Assembly (NCBI GenBank): GCA_903825285.1
Contig: CAIJZY010000029.1
Location: 1-56,883 of the forward strand
Reading direction: 5' to 3'
Source: an uncultured Opitutia bacterium
GTDB lineage: Bacteria; Verrucomicrobiota; Verrucomicrobiia; Opitutales; Opitutaceae
Length of the DNA: 56,883 bases
Shown: positions 9,994 to 18,120 of the stretch, piece by piece
Position numbering within the stretch: position 1 is the stretch's first letter
Layout of the letters: each line of letters opens with the position of its first letter
The notes under the pieces: model-generated
Told to the model about the DNA's origin: nothing
The model's database searches: none
The model's input: only the letters and a program-made list of their open reading frames with translations
Made by a program: the position numbers and the translations under genes

Positions 9994-10631
9994 AAACCCT
10001 CCGCTGCCAACTCCCCGGCCGGCGCGTGCTCACCGCCGTGCTCGTCCTCGCCGCGGCCGGGTGCAGCTCGGCGGACCACCGCATCCAGGAGAAGGCCACG
10101 GTGTTCGCGGGTCTGGCGCCGGCCGTGCAGGCGGGCATCCGGCGCGGCGAGGTCGGGCGCGGGTTCACGCCGGACATGGCGTACATGGCGCTTGGCCAGC
10201 CCAACCTCGTCGAGGCCTCCGCCGACGGCCGCGAGGTCACCTGGACCTACCTGAACTACGACACGCCGGAGGAAACCGCCGCGCTGCAGGCGAAGCATGC
10301 CGTCTCCACCGACCTCACCGGCGCGAAGGGCCTGGTGCTCGGCATCATGCCCAACCGCACCGGTTACGGCGGCCAGGTGGCGGACACCAGCTCCGGCGCG
10401 TCGCGGCCGAGGACGCTGGCGGACAACGGGTCGCTCGGCGAGGGCGACGCCGGCACGAACTGGCAGACCGTCGGCGGCAAGGCCGACTTCGACCGCGGCG
10501 ACCTCCAGATTCCCGATGCCACCGTCCGCCCGAAGACCGCGATGGAGCGTGTGCAGAGCCTGGAGCGCCAGGATTTGAAGGTGCAGTTCCTCGACGGCCG
10601 CGTCGTCGGGCTGGAACTCGTCCGGATGTGA
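9990..10631 (+). CDS. BamE/SmpA-like lipoprotein (RIQEK family), longer paralogue
   Basis: 213 aa from ATG 9990, which overlaps the preceding stop (ATGA). A lipoprotein signal peptide ends in AAAGC. The first mature part, HRIQEKATVFAGLAPAVQAGIRRGEV then GFTPDMAYMALGQPN, aligns closely with the lipoprotein encoded at 13854-14306. The GFT..MVYMALG-P pattern resembles the SmpA/OmlA (BamE) fold. The middle (about 110-180) is low-complexity, glycine-, alanine- and aspartate-rich, and absent from the paralogue. The C-terminus returns to a beta strand (VQFLDGRVVGLEL). Likely in the outer membrane or periplasm; exact function unknown. Confidence 0.68.
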   Translation: MKTLRCQLPGRRVLTAVLVLAAAGCSSADHRIQEKATVFAGLAPAVQAGIRRGEVGRGFTPDMAYMALGQPNLVEASADGREVTWTYLNYDTPEETAALQAKHAVSTDLTGAKGLVLGIMPNRTGYGGQVADTSSGASRPRTLADNGSLGEGDAGTNWQTVGGKADFDRGDLQIPDATVRPKTAMERVQSLERQDLKVQFLDGRVVGLELVRM

Positions 10632-10741
10632 GGGCCGCCGCGCCCTGAAACACGGCGTTAATTTTCACGGCGGCGGGGCTTGCTTGCGACCCGGGGCCCG
10701 GGCGTAATGCGGGCTTTCCCGCCCCTCTGCCCCTGCTTTCC

Positions 10742-12856
10742 ATGACCCTGTTCGGCCTGCATTGGATCGATTCGCTCATCCTCATCTCCTACGTGATCGC
10801 CATCCTGTTCATCGGGAAGGCGCACTCGGGGAACATGAAGGGCGAAAATGACTTTTTCCTCGGCGGCCGCTCGCTCGGGAAGTGGTTCCAGTTCTTCCTC
10901 AACTTCGGCAACATGACCGACCCGAGCCAGGCCACCACCACGGCCAGCTCCGTCTACCGCCAGGGCGCCGGCGGCGCGTGGCTCGCGCTCATCACCCTCT
11001 TCCTCACGCCGTACTACTGGTTCACCAACGTCTGGTTCCGCCGCGTGCGGCTCACGACGATGGCCGACCTCTTTGAGGACCGCTTCGGCCGCCGCTTCCT
11101 CGCCACCCTCTACGCGATCACCACGATCCTCATGGCGATCATCAGCATCGCCAGCGGCAACGTCATCGCGCTGAAGACGCTCCAGCCGATGATGGTGAAG
11201 CCCGTGGCGGCCTACACCGTCGCCGACCAGGAAAAGGTGAACAACTACCAGGAGTTCGCCACCCTGCGGAAGGAGCGCCTCGCCGCCTCCCTGCCGGCCG
11301 AGAAGGCCGCGCGCTACGAGGTGCTCAAGGGCTTCTACGACCGGGGCGAGCTCCAGCCGTTCGTCTCCTACCTTTCGCCGGTGCCGTTCTACCTCGTGTC
11401 GTCCACGCTCGTGGCGATCTTCGTGATGCTCGGCGGCCTCAAGGCCTCGGCCGTCGTGGACGCGGTGCAGGCCGTGCTCGTGATCCTGATCTCGATCGTG
11501 CTGATCCCCTTCGGCCTCGCGCGCATCGGCGGGCTCTCGAGCCTGCACGCCAACGTGCCGGACGTGATGTTCAACGTCTTCGGCGGCGGCAACGCGAGCG
11601 AGTACACCTGGTACTCCATCGGCGCGCTGCTGCTCGTCCAATTGGTCGGCATCGTGGGCTCGCAGGCCAGCATGACGATCGCCGGCTCCGCCAAGAGCGA
11701 GTACGCCGCGCGCATCGGCGCCATCACCGGCGGCTTCAGCAAGCGCTTCGTCACCATCGCCTGGTGCTTCTGCGGCCTCATCGCCATCGCGCTGTTCGGG
11801 CCCAACCTCTCCGACCCGGACCAGACCTGGGGCCTGCTCACCCGCGCGCTGCTGCCGGTCGGCCTGATCGGCGTCATGATCATCGGCATCCTCGGCGGCA
11901 AGCTCGCCGTCCTTGGCGCCGGCTCGGTCGTGCTCTCGGGCCTGGTGGTGAAGAACCTCTACGAGCCGGTCTTCCCGGGCCGGACCGAGCGGCACTACAT
12001 GCTGGTCGCGCGCCTCACCGTGCCGATTGTCCTGCTCGCCGGCATCGCCATCGCGCTCTACCTGAACAGCGTCGTCGCCCTGCTGAAATTCGCGATCGTG
12101 CTGCTCGTGATCTGGGGCGTGCCGATCACCCTGATGTTCCTCTGGCGCCGCCTGACCGAGACCGCGGTCCGCGTGCAGGTCGTGGCCACCGTGATCTTCA
12201 TCGCCGTCATCCCGTGGACCGTGCCGAACATCCCGGCCCTGGCGCGCTCGGCCACGCTGACGACCATGACCCGCGAGCGGACGGTGACGCGCCTCGTCGC
12301 CGCGACCGCGGCGGATGTGGCCGCCGGCCGCGCCCATGCCGTGGGCGAGACCATCAGCCGGGTCCAGGTCGTCGAGCCCATTTCCGTGTTCTTCGAGGAG
12401 GGCGTCGTCCGCACCAACCTCCACGACCTCAGCTCGCCCAAGACGGGCGTCGGGCTGTTCCGCGTCGAGGTCTACGTGCTCTCGCTGCTCGGCGTGGATG
12501 TCACCCGCTTCAACGCGGCCGGCCTGATGACCACCCGCTACGTGGTCGACGCGGTGGTGCCGATCCTGATTTTGGTCGTGGTCAGCCTGCTCACGGCGCC
12601 GACGGACCCCGCGCGGGTGGCGCGGTTCTACGTGCGGCTGAAGACGCCGGTGGCGGCGACACTCGAGGAGGATGCGCGCGAGGTGGCCGCGAGCTACGCG
12701 AATCCGGCGCGGTTCGACGACCGCAAGCTCTTCCCGCGCTCGACCTGGGAACTCACCAAATGGGACCGGCAGGACGCGCTCGGCTTCCTGGGCTGCTGCG
12801 CGCTCGTGGGCTTCATCCTGATCTTCTTCAAGGCCGTTCTCGTGATCGGCAGTTGA
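10742..12856 (+). CDS. Sodium:solute symporter family (SSS) transporter
   Basis: 704 aa, longer than the 500-600 aa usual for SSS permeases. SSS features near the N-terminus are SYVIAILFIGK, ENDFFLGGRSLGKWFQFF and NMTDPSQATTTASSVY (helix 1-2 region). Many membrane helices follow. Extra length comes from a hydrophilic insert near residues 155-210 (ADQEKVNNYQEF and following, charged) and another near 510-600. Sodium-coupled uptake of sugars, organic acids or amino acids is typical, and the substrate is not predictable. The gene stands alone in a 110-base upstream gap that has no recognised regulatory site. Confidence 0.88.
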   Translation: MTLFGLHWIDSLILISYVIAILFIGKAHSGNMKGENDFFLGGRSLGKWFQFFLNFGNMTDPSQATTTASSVYRQGAGGAWLALITLFLTPYYWFTNVWFRRVRLTTMADLFEDRFGRRFLATLYAITTILMAIISIASGNVIALKTLQPMMVKPVAAYTVADQEKVNNYQEFATLRKERLAASLPAEKAARYEVLKGFYDRGELQPFVSYLSPVPFYLVSSTLVAIFVMLGGLKASAVVDAVQAVLVILISIVLIPFGLARIGGLSSLHANVPDVMFNVFGGGNASEYTWYSIGALLLVQLVGIVGSQASMTIAGSAKSEYAARIGAITGGFSKRFVTIAWCFCGLIAIALFGPNLSDPDQTWGLLTRALLPVGLIGVMIIGILGGKLAVLGAGSVVLSGLVVKNLYEPVFPGRTERHYMLVARLTVPIVLLAGIAIALYLNSVVALLKFAIVLLVIWGVPITLMFLWRRLTETAVRVQVVATVIFIAVIPWTVPNIPALARSATLTTMTRERTVTRLVAATAADVAAGRAHAVGETISRVQVVEPISVFFEEGVVRTNLHDLSSPKTGVGLFRVEVYVLSLLGVDVTRFNAAGLMTTRYVVDAVVPILILVVVSLLTAPTDPARVARFYVRLKTPVAATLEEDAREVAASYANPARFDDRKLFPRSTWELTKWDRQDALGFLGCCALVGFILIFFKAVLVIGS

Positions 12857-12935
12857 ATGAATATTACAGGCGGCGAGGCTGGATCCGCGGCCTGATGCTT
12901 GCGACCCGCGTCAATTGGCCGTTCACTTGGATACG

Positions 12936-13838
12936 ATGAATCCCCCTCGTGGCCTGGCCGCGTTGTCCTCCGTGCTCCTCGGCACGATGCTCGCCGTGAG
13001 CGGATGGGCCGCGGAGCCCGGCGACGCGCTGCAAGGCCTGCCGGCGACGGTGCGGGCCTGGCACGAGGGACCCGATGGCCGTGGCTTTCGCGAGACCCAG
13101 GCGGAGTTCCTGAGGTCGGTCCGCGCTGATTCGCATCTGGGCTTCAACCTCCAGTCCCTCAGCGCGCCGCTCGTGTTCGTGCCGCCGGGCCGGTTCACGA
13201 TGGGCGACGAGAACGGGGAGGACGATGAGCTGCCGCTGACGCATGTCGTCCTGACGCACGGCTTCTGGCTCGGCAAGTACGAGGTCACCCAGGACGAGTG
13301 GCGCGAGGTGATGCGGCTGAGCCCGAGCCACTACAAGGGCCCGCGGCGGCCCGTGGAGTTCATCACGTGGAAGGCCGCGGTGGAATTTTGCCAGCGGCTC
13401 ACGCAGCTGGAGCGCTCCGCCGGCCGGCTGCCGCGCGGCTATGTGTACCGGCTGCCGACCGAGGCGGAGTGGGAGTATGCGTGCCGGCTGGGCGTGGACC
13501 AGCGGGCGCCGTCCGTGCTGCCCGACACCGGCTGGTACGCGGAGAACGCCAAGCAGGCCACGCATCCGGTGGGCGAGAAGTCGCCCAACGCCCTGGGCAT
13601 GTACGACGTCTTTGGCAACGTGTCGGAGTGGTGCGGCGACTGGTACGGCAAGTACCCGGGTCGGACCGTCACCGACTACACCGGGCCGTCGGACGGCGAC
13701 TTTCGCGTCGCGCGCGGCGGCTGCTCCTTCGACATCACCTACGGCTGCCGGCCCGCGTACCGCACCGGCGCCGAGGTCATCGTGCGCAGCGCGGGCATCG
13801 GCATGCGCATCGCGCTCGCGTGGGACCTCGACCACTGA
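12936..13838 (+). CDS. Formylglycine-generating-enzyme-like (SUMF1) exported protein
   Basis: 300 aa from ATG 12936; a TTG 21 bases upstream would only add residues before the signal peptide. A signal peptide ends near SGWAAE. The FGE-sulfatase domain starts at FVPPGRFTMGDENGEDDELP and includes GFWLGKYEVTQDEW, RLPTEAEWEYACR, NALGMYDVFGNVSEWCGDWYG and RGGCSFD. The family includes enzymes that convert cysteine to formylglycine and others that are only structurally related. I see no sulfatase gene nearby, so the role is open. It converges with the lipoprotein gene on the other strand, with only 15 bases between the stops. Confidence 0.85.
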   Translation: MNPPRGLAALSSVLLGTMLAVSGWAAEPGDALQGLPATVRAWHEGPDGRGFRETQAEFLRSVRADSHLGFNLQSLSAPLVFVPPGRFTMGDENGEDDELPLTHVVLTHGFWLGKYEVTQDEWREVMRLSPSHYKGPRRPVEFITWKAAVEFCQRLTQLERSAGRLPRGYVYRLPTEAEWEYACRLGVDQRAPSVLPDTGWYAENAKQATHPVGEKSPNALGMYDVFGNVSEWCGDWYGKYPGRTVTDYTGPSDGDFRVARGGCSFDITYGCRPAYRTGAEVIVRSAGIGMRIALAWDLDH

Positions 13839-13857
13839 GGCCGGCGGCGCGCCTCAG
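13835..13857. terminator. Short hairpin between convergent genes
   Basis: CTGAGGC pairs with GCCTCAG around a 9-base loop, overlapping the stop codons of both convergent genes. No T run follows, so intrinsic termination is only a possibility. Confidence 0.3.
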
Positions 13858-14306
13858 GGCTTGGCCTGCTCGATGACGGCCACCCGGCCGTGCTCGAAGA
13901 CGATGCGGATGTCCTCCTGGACGCGCTCGCGGTAGACGTCGCCGTAGACGGGCTCCAGGTAGACATAGACGTTGCCCGTCCGCGGGTCGCGCATGAAGAC
14001 CCGCCGGTAGCCCATCTCGGTCGTGCCCGCGTACTCGTGATAGGTGCTGGTGTAGATCCAGATGGTCCGCGTCGCCTGGCTGGTGGTCTTGACCCGGGTC
14101 TCGTCCGGCTGGCCGAGGGCCATGTACACCATGTCCGGCGTGAACCCGAGCTCGACCCGGCCGTGCTGGATCTTCGCCTGCGTCGCGGCGTCGAGCGCGG
14201 CAAAGGTCGCGGACTTCTCCTGGATGCGGCTGGCGATGCTGCTGCAGCCGGCGCTCAGGCCGAGCAGCAGGACGAGGAGCAGGGCGGTGCTCAGCGGGCG
14301 TTTCAT
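13854..14306 (-). CDS. BamE/SmpA-like lipoprotein (RIQEK family), shorter paralogue
   Basis: 150 aa from ATG 14306 with lipoprotein signal MKRPLSTALLLVLLLGLSAGC. The mature N-terminus SRIQEKSATFAALDAATQAKIQHG and GFTPDMVYMALGQPDE match the lipoprotein at 9990-10631, so they are paralogues. Here the central region is a compact beta-rich segment (TIWIYTSTYHEYAGT, YRRVFMRDPRTGNVYVYLEP) without the low-complexity insert. BamE-like small lipoproteins often sit in the outer membrane; involvement in the BAM machine is not implied by this similarity alone. A longer frame continues upstream, but the signal peptide fixes the start. Confidence 0.7.
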   Translation of the reverse strand: MKRPLSTALLLVLLLGLSAGCSSIASRIQEKSATFAALDAATQAKIQHGRVELGFTPDMVYMALGQPDETRVKTTSQATRTIWIYTSTYHEYAGTTEMGYRRVFMRDPRTGNVYVYLEPVYGDVYRERVQEDIRIVFEHGRVAVIEQAKP

Positions 14307-14369
14307 GGCGCGAGCTTGCGCGGGTTTTCCGGTCTGGCAAGCGGTCCAGCGGAGGGTCAGGCTCGGGGC

Positions 14370-15140
14370 ATGATCCACCCGGGGCTTGTTTCCGTCACGT
14401 TCCGCGCGCTGTCGCCGGCGCAGGTGGTCGACCTCGTGCGCCAGGCCGGGCTGCGGGGCATCGAGTGGGGCGGCGACATCCATGCGCCACCCGGCAACGC
14501 CGCCCGCGCCCGCGAGGTGCGGCACCTCAGTCTCGAGGCCGGGCTCTCGGTGGCTGCCTACGGGAGCTATTACCGCGCGGCGCAGAGCGAGGCGGCGGGG
14601 ATGCCGTTCGCCCACGTGCTCGACACGGCTCTCGAGCTGGGCGCCCCGACCGTGCGCGTGTGGGCCGGCGTTGTCGGCTCCGCCGCCGCGGACGCCGCGC
14701 ACCGGGAGCGCGTCGCGGCCGACCTCCGGCGGATCGCGACGCTCGCCGCCGCGGCCCACGTGAGCGTGTCGCTCGAGTTCCACAACGGCACGCTGACCGA
14801 CACCGCGGAATCCGCCCGGAAGCTGCTCGAGGCCGTCAATCACCCGAACCTGTTCACCTACTGGCAGCCGCCGCTCGACCGTGACACGGCGGACTGCATG
14901 GCGGACCTGCGCAGCCTGTTGTCCCGGTTGTCGAACGTGCACGTCTACCACTGGCGGCCGGCGTCCACCGACCGGCTCCCGCTGGCCGATGCCGCGGCGC
15001 GCTGGCGCGACTTCCTCGCCGTTGCCGCCGAGGCGCCGGGCGACCGTTATGCGATGCTGGAGTTCGTGGAGCGCGACGCCCCCGAGTGCTTCCTGCGCGA
15101 CGCCGCGACGCTGAGAGCCCTGCTGGCGCAGGGCGGTTGA
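14370..15140 (+). CDS. Sugar phosphate isomerase/epimerase-like TIM-barrel protein
   Basis: 256 aa from ATG 14370, MIHPGLVSVTFRALSPAQVV. The pattern of an AP-endonuclease-2/xylose-isomerase-like barrel is present: GLRGIEWGGDIHAP on strand 2, ELGAPTVRVWAG, VSLEFHNGTLTDTAE, and late VHVYHW. Such proteins bind a divalent metal through Glu, Asp and His and isomerise or epimerise sugars or inositol derivatives; the substrate is unknown. The stop codon TGA at 15138 is part of the first GTTGAAA unit of a repeat element. A second family member lies at 22706-23446. Confidence 0.78.
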   Translation: MIHPGLVSVTFRALSPAQVVDLVRQAGLRGIEWGGDIHAPPGNAARAREVRHLSLEAGLSVAAYGSYYRAAQSEAAGMPFAHVLDTALELGAPTVRVWAGVVGSAAADAAHRERVAADLRRIATLAAAAHVSVSLEFHNGTLTDTAESARKLLEAVNHPNLFTYWQPPLDRDTADCMADLRSLLSRLSNVHVYHWRPASTDRLPLADAAARWRDFLAVAAEAPGDRYAMLEFVERDAPECFLRDAATLRALLAQGG

Positions 15141-15211
15141 AAGTTGAAAGCTGACGGTTGAAAGATCGGAGGCGGCTCCGCTGCTGTTTCTTTCAACCCT
15201 CAACTCTCAGC
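15136..15211. repeat. Period-7 inverted-repeat element, GTTGAAA family (site C)
   Basis: Left arm 15136-15163 has four units (GTTGAAA twice, a divergent GCTGACG, then GTTGAAA). Right arm 15191-15211 has three inverted units (TTTCAAC, CCTCAAC, TCTCAGC). It lies between convergent genes and supplies both stop codons: TGA of the plus gene at 15138 and TGA (as TCA) of the minus gene at 15200. Its compact form could act as a bidirectional hairpin. Confidence 0.75.
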
Positions 15212-15640
15212 ACGGAGCGCCCGGGAAAAATGGTAGGACGCGATCCGCATCCGCTCCCGGAAATAGAACCGGTGGGCGTCGAAGCGCTGCACGCCGGAAT
15301 CCAGCTCCAGCAGGTCGCAGTCGCGCGCCTTCGCCTGGTCCGCGAGCCACGCGAGCAGCCGCGCCCCGTGGCCGCGCGAGCGGTGCCCGGGATCGCTCAC
15401 GAGGTCGTCCACGTAGAGCGTGCGGCCGGAGAACAGTTTCTCGTGGTAGCGGTAGCCCGCGACGGCGCGCACCGCGCCCTCCGCGGTCAGCGCGGCGAGC
15501 AGGAAGCCCTCGCGCTGCATGCGGCGCACGCGGGGCCCGAACTCGGCCTCGACGAGGTGGGGGCGCAGCTGGGCCATCACGGGGAAGCAGCGGGCGATGT
15601 CGGCGTCGGACTCGGCGAGGGCGATGTGGATCGGGTTCAT
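15200..15640 (-). CDS. GNAT family N-acetyltransferase
   Basis: 146 aa. Motif A of the acetyl-CoA site is visible as LYVDDLVSDPGHRSRGHGARLLAWLADQA, preceded by AVAGYRYHEKL and followed by DLLELDSGVQRFDAHRFYF. It transfers acetyl from acetyl-CoA to an amine of unknown identity in the cytoplasm. Its start overlaps the stop of the upstream amidotransferase-like gene by four bases, so the two are translationally coupled. The last residues (ES) and the stop are encoded by the heptamer repeat element, which suggests the original C-terminus may have been slightly altered. Confidence 0.85.
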   Translation of the reverse strand: MNPIHIALAESDADIARCFPVMAQLRPHLVEAEFGPRVRRMQREGFLLAALTAEGAVRAVAGYRYHEKLFSGRTLYVDDLVSDPGHRSRGHGARLLAWLADQAKARDCDLLELDSGVQRFDAHRFYFRERMRIASYHFSRALRAES

Positions 15641-16344
15641 GGGGAATAGGCGGCCGCGGCGCGGACCAGGCCGCGCGCCAGAGGCGGGATCTCGCCGCGC
15701 AGGGCGGCGCGTTCGGACTGGAACAGCGTGCCGACGAAGAACGGGTGCGCGTCGGCCGGCAGCTCGAGCGCCCGCGCCTCGCCGGCCTCGTCAAAGGCGG
15801 TGAACCGCAGCCCGGCCGCCTCGATGCGCGCGCGGTAGGCCGGGTTCAGCCCGTAGCTGCAATGGTAGCCCTCGGTTGTCTCGTCGCAGCCGTAGAGGGC
15901 GCTGAGCCGGCTGCGCGGCGTGAAGCGGATCCGGCCGGTCTGCTCGACGAGCGGGCAGGCGAGCGGCGCGACGACCAGGTCGCCGCCGGTCGGATTTGTC
16001 TCGGCGTGGTCCGCCGCCGCCACGCCGGCGCACTGCCGGGCGAACTCCACCAGCATGTGCTGGAAGCCGCCACAGGACCCGAGGATCGGCCGGCGCGTCT
16101 CGCGGGCCCAGCGAATCGCCGCCAGCACGCCCTCCATGTGGGCATACGGGCTCGCCGGCACCACCCATACCGCGTCATACGCCGCCAAGTCCCGCTCCGC
16201 CTTCTGGATCGCCGTGCTGTGCACCCAGGTCCAGGCCAGCTGAACTGACTCCGCCGCGGCCGCCAGGGAAAGCGCCAGCGGGATCGCGCGGTGCGCAATC
16301 ACTTCCGGCGAGTAATCTCCAACGAGGGCAATCGAGGGGTTCAT
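15637..16344 (-). CDS. CTP-synthase C-terminal-related glutamine amidotransferase-like protein
   Basis: 235 aa. It resembles the class I amidotransferase domain of CTP synthase: IALVGDYSPEVIAHRAIPLAL at the N-terminus, VVPASPYAHMEGVLAAIRWARE, the nucleophile elbow GSCGGFQHMLVEFA, and a later EGYHCSYGLNPAY region where a catalytic His would lie. In the stand-alone family the role is unknown; some members are annotated as selenoproteins, but I see no in-frame TGA here. It is coupled to the GNAT gene (overlap at 15637-15640). Confidence 0.72.
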   Translation of the reverse strand: MNPSIALVGDYSPEVIAHRAIPLALSLAAAAESVQLAWTWVHSTAIQKAERDLAAYDAVWVVPASPYAHMEGVLAAIRWARETRRPILGSCGGFQHMLVEFARQCAGVAAADHAETNPTGGDLVVAPLACPLVEQTGRIRFTPRSRLSALYGCDETTEGYHCSYGLNPAYRARIEAAGLRFTAFDEAGEARALELPADAHPFFVGTLFQSERAALRGEIPPLARGLVRAAAAYSP

Positions 16345-16426
16345 GATCGTGAGGTCAGCCCGCAGAATTCATGTCGTGATCCGAATGCTTCTTGTCCTTC
16401 GTGGTGAACCCTCCGGCGAATGCCGC

Positions 16427-17359
16427 TCAACCCTCCGCCTTGGCCGGCTTCGGGGCCTGCTTGGCGCGCTGCGTGGTGATGATGGCCACCGCGATGACGA
16501 TGATGGCGGAGGCGGCGAAGGTGCGCGCGTTCACGGGCTCGCCGAGGATCAGCCAGCCGAGGAAGACGGCGACCACCGGGTTGACGTAGGCGTAGGTCGA
16601 GACCCGCGCGGGCGTGCTGTGCTTAAGCAGGTAGACGTAGGCGGGGAAGGCGATGAGCGAGCCTGCGCCCACGAGGTAGGTCCAGGCGATGACCGAGCGC
16701 GCCGTGAGCGCGCTGGCGTGGAAGCCGGTCAGCTCGCCGCGCGCGAGTCCGACCAGGAGCATCAGCGCGCCGCCGAGCAGCATCTGCAGCGTGGCGGCGG
16801 TCATCGGCTCGGCCGGCTGCCGCGTGTAGCGCGAATAGAGCGAGCCCGCCGACCACGAAAGGCAGGCCAGCATCAGCGCCGCGCAGCGGCCCAGGTCGAG
16901 CGGGATGCCGCCCGGGATCCCGCCGCCGATCAGCAGGACGAGCCCGCCGAAGCCGAGGAACAGGCCGGCCAGCGTGGGCCACGTCGGTCGCGCGCCCGAC
17001 GGCAGCATCCAGTCCAGCAGCACCATGAAGAGCGGGCTGATCGAGATGATGAGGGTGGTGATGCCCGAGGGGATTGCCTGCTCGGCGTAGACGACCATGC
17101 CGTTGCCGCCGAGGAGCAGGAGGGTGCCGACCACGGCGTTGTCCCACCACTGCCGCGGGGTGGCCCGCGCGCGGCCCCGGTACGCCAGCCACGCGTACGC
17201 CAGCGCGCCGGCCAGGATGAACCGCGCGCCCGCCATCGCGAACGGCGGGAGGGTCTCGACCGCCACGCGGATGGCGAGGTAGGTGCTGCCCCAGATCAGG
17301 TAGATCGCGGCGAAGGCGAGCAGCACGGCGGAGCGCGGGGCGGGAGTGGGTGCGGTCAT
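16427..17359 (-). CDS. EamA/DMT-superfamily permease
   Basis: 310 aa from ATG 17359, with ten hydrophobic segments forming two EamA repeats. IYLIWGSTYLAIRVAVETLPPF in helix 1, GLVLLIGG in the middle and TYAYVNPVVAVFLGWLILGEPV in the last part are typical of RhaT/YedA-like drug/metabolite exporters. Longer upstream extension frames are arginine-rich artefacts. It is probably an inner-membrane exporter of amino acids or metabolites; the substrate is unknown. It is divergent from the cysteine-rich protein gene, leaving 140 bases between starts. Confidence 0.88.
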   Translation of the reverse strand: MTAPTPAPRSAVLLAFAAIYLIWGSTYLAIRVAVETLPPFAMAGARFILAGALAYAWLAYRGRARATPRQWWDNAVVGTLLLLGGNGMVVYAEQAIPSGITTLIISISPLFMVLLDWMLPSGARPTWPTLAGLFLGFGGLVLLIGGGIPGGIPLDLGRCAALMLACLSWSAGSLYSRYTRQPAEPMTAATLQMLLGGALMLLVGLARGELTGFHASALTARSVIAWTYLVGAGSLIAFPAYVYLLKHSTPARVSTYAYVNPVVAVFLGWLILGEPVNARTFAASAIIVIAVAIITTQRAKQAPKPAKAEG

Positions 17360-17499
17360 GGCGGCGTAAGGTTGAAGCGGGCGGACCGGGCCGAATCCGC
17401 CGTCGCGCGAAGATGACGCGGTTCTTCCCCTGCGCAACTCCGGGAGAACGCGGGCTCGAAAAACCCCCGGATTCCGGCTGCACTGGCCCCATCCCCGCC

Positions 17500-18081
17500 A
17501 TGACCGACCCCGCCGCCACCTTCGCCTTGCTCGTGGGCGCGATCCTCGAGCGCACCTTCCGGCAGAACTCCCGGCCGTGGCCGCCCGACGGGCTGGTGGC
17601 GGGCGTGGCCGCGCGGCTCTGGGCGCTGGTCGCGGAGCGCGGGCTGCCGCGGCCGCTGGCGCCGGCGGAACGCGGGGCGCCGGGCGGGATGACGGAGGCC
17701 GAGCTCGCGCCGCTGGTCGAGCGCGTGCTCGCGGACACGCCCGGGGTCTGGCGGGACGAGTTCGTCGCACCGGTCGGGCAGCTCGTGAAAGCCTGCTTTT
17801 ATCCGGAATTCAAGACTTGCCGGGACTCATTCCGAGCTTGCGAGGCTGACGGCACCTGCCGGCGGCAGGAATTGGCCCGCGCGCGCGGCCGGATCAGCGG
17901 CGTGCACTGTGTGGACTGCCCGCACTGGGTGGCGCTGACGCCCGAGCCGCACGCCCGCTACCTGGCGAAGGAGTGGCGGTCCGCGGCGACGGAATTCGCG
18001 GCGAATCATGGGGTGTTTCTCCCAGAAGACTTCCGGGCATTCCGGATTTTTCTGCATCAGCTCGCGCGCAACCGCCAATAG
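17500..18081 (+). CDS. Cysteine-containing hypothetical protein
   Basis: 193 aa from ATG 17500. The N-terminal half is alpha-helical and alanine/arginine-rich. The second half carries clustered cysteines: KACFYPEFKTC, FRACEADGTCRR and SGVHCVDCPHW, which could form a metal or Fe-S site. No named family is recognised. It ends about 40 bases before a response-regulator gene and might be its cotranscribed partner. A longer frame beginning at 17350 overlaps the divergent promoter region, and its residues look non-natural, so I use the internal ATG. Confidence 0.6.
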   Translation: MTDPAATFALLVGAILERTFRQNSRPWPPDGLVAGVAARLWALVAERGLPRPLAPAERGAPGGMTEAELAPLVERVLADTPGVWRDEFVAPVGQLVKACFYPEFKTCRDSFRACEADGTCRRQELARARGRISGVHCVDCPHWVALTPEPHARYLAKEWRSAATEFAANHGVFLPEDFRAFRIFLHQLARNRQ

Positions 18082-18120
18082 ACTTGAAACCTCGGTCGGT
18101 GGTTGTTGAGTGATGGCCCC

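Noticed and set aside
10632-10741. Terminator or riboswitch in the gap before the sodium:solute symporter
   Set aside because: GC-rich complementary stretches exist, but with long loops, no T run and no recognised aptamer pattern.
12915-12935. TTG at 12915 as the start of the FGE-like gene
   Set aside because: The ATG at 12936 directly begins a normal signal peptide; the upstream residues add nothing expected.
15637-16344. Selenoprotein in the CTP-synthase-related family
   Set aside because: The frame is open with cysteine codons at the expected places and no internal TGA, so there is no sign of selenocysteine here.
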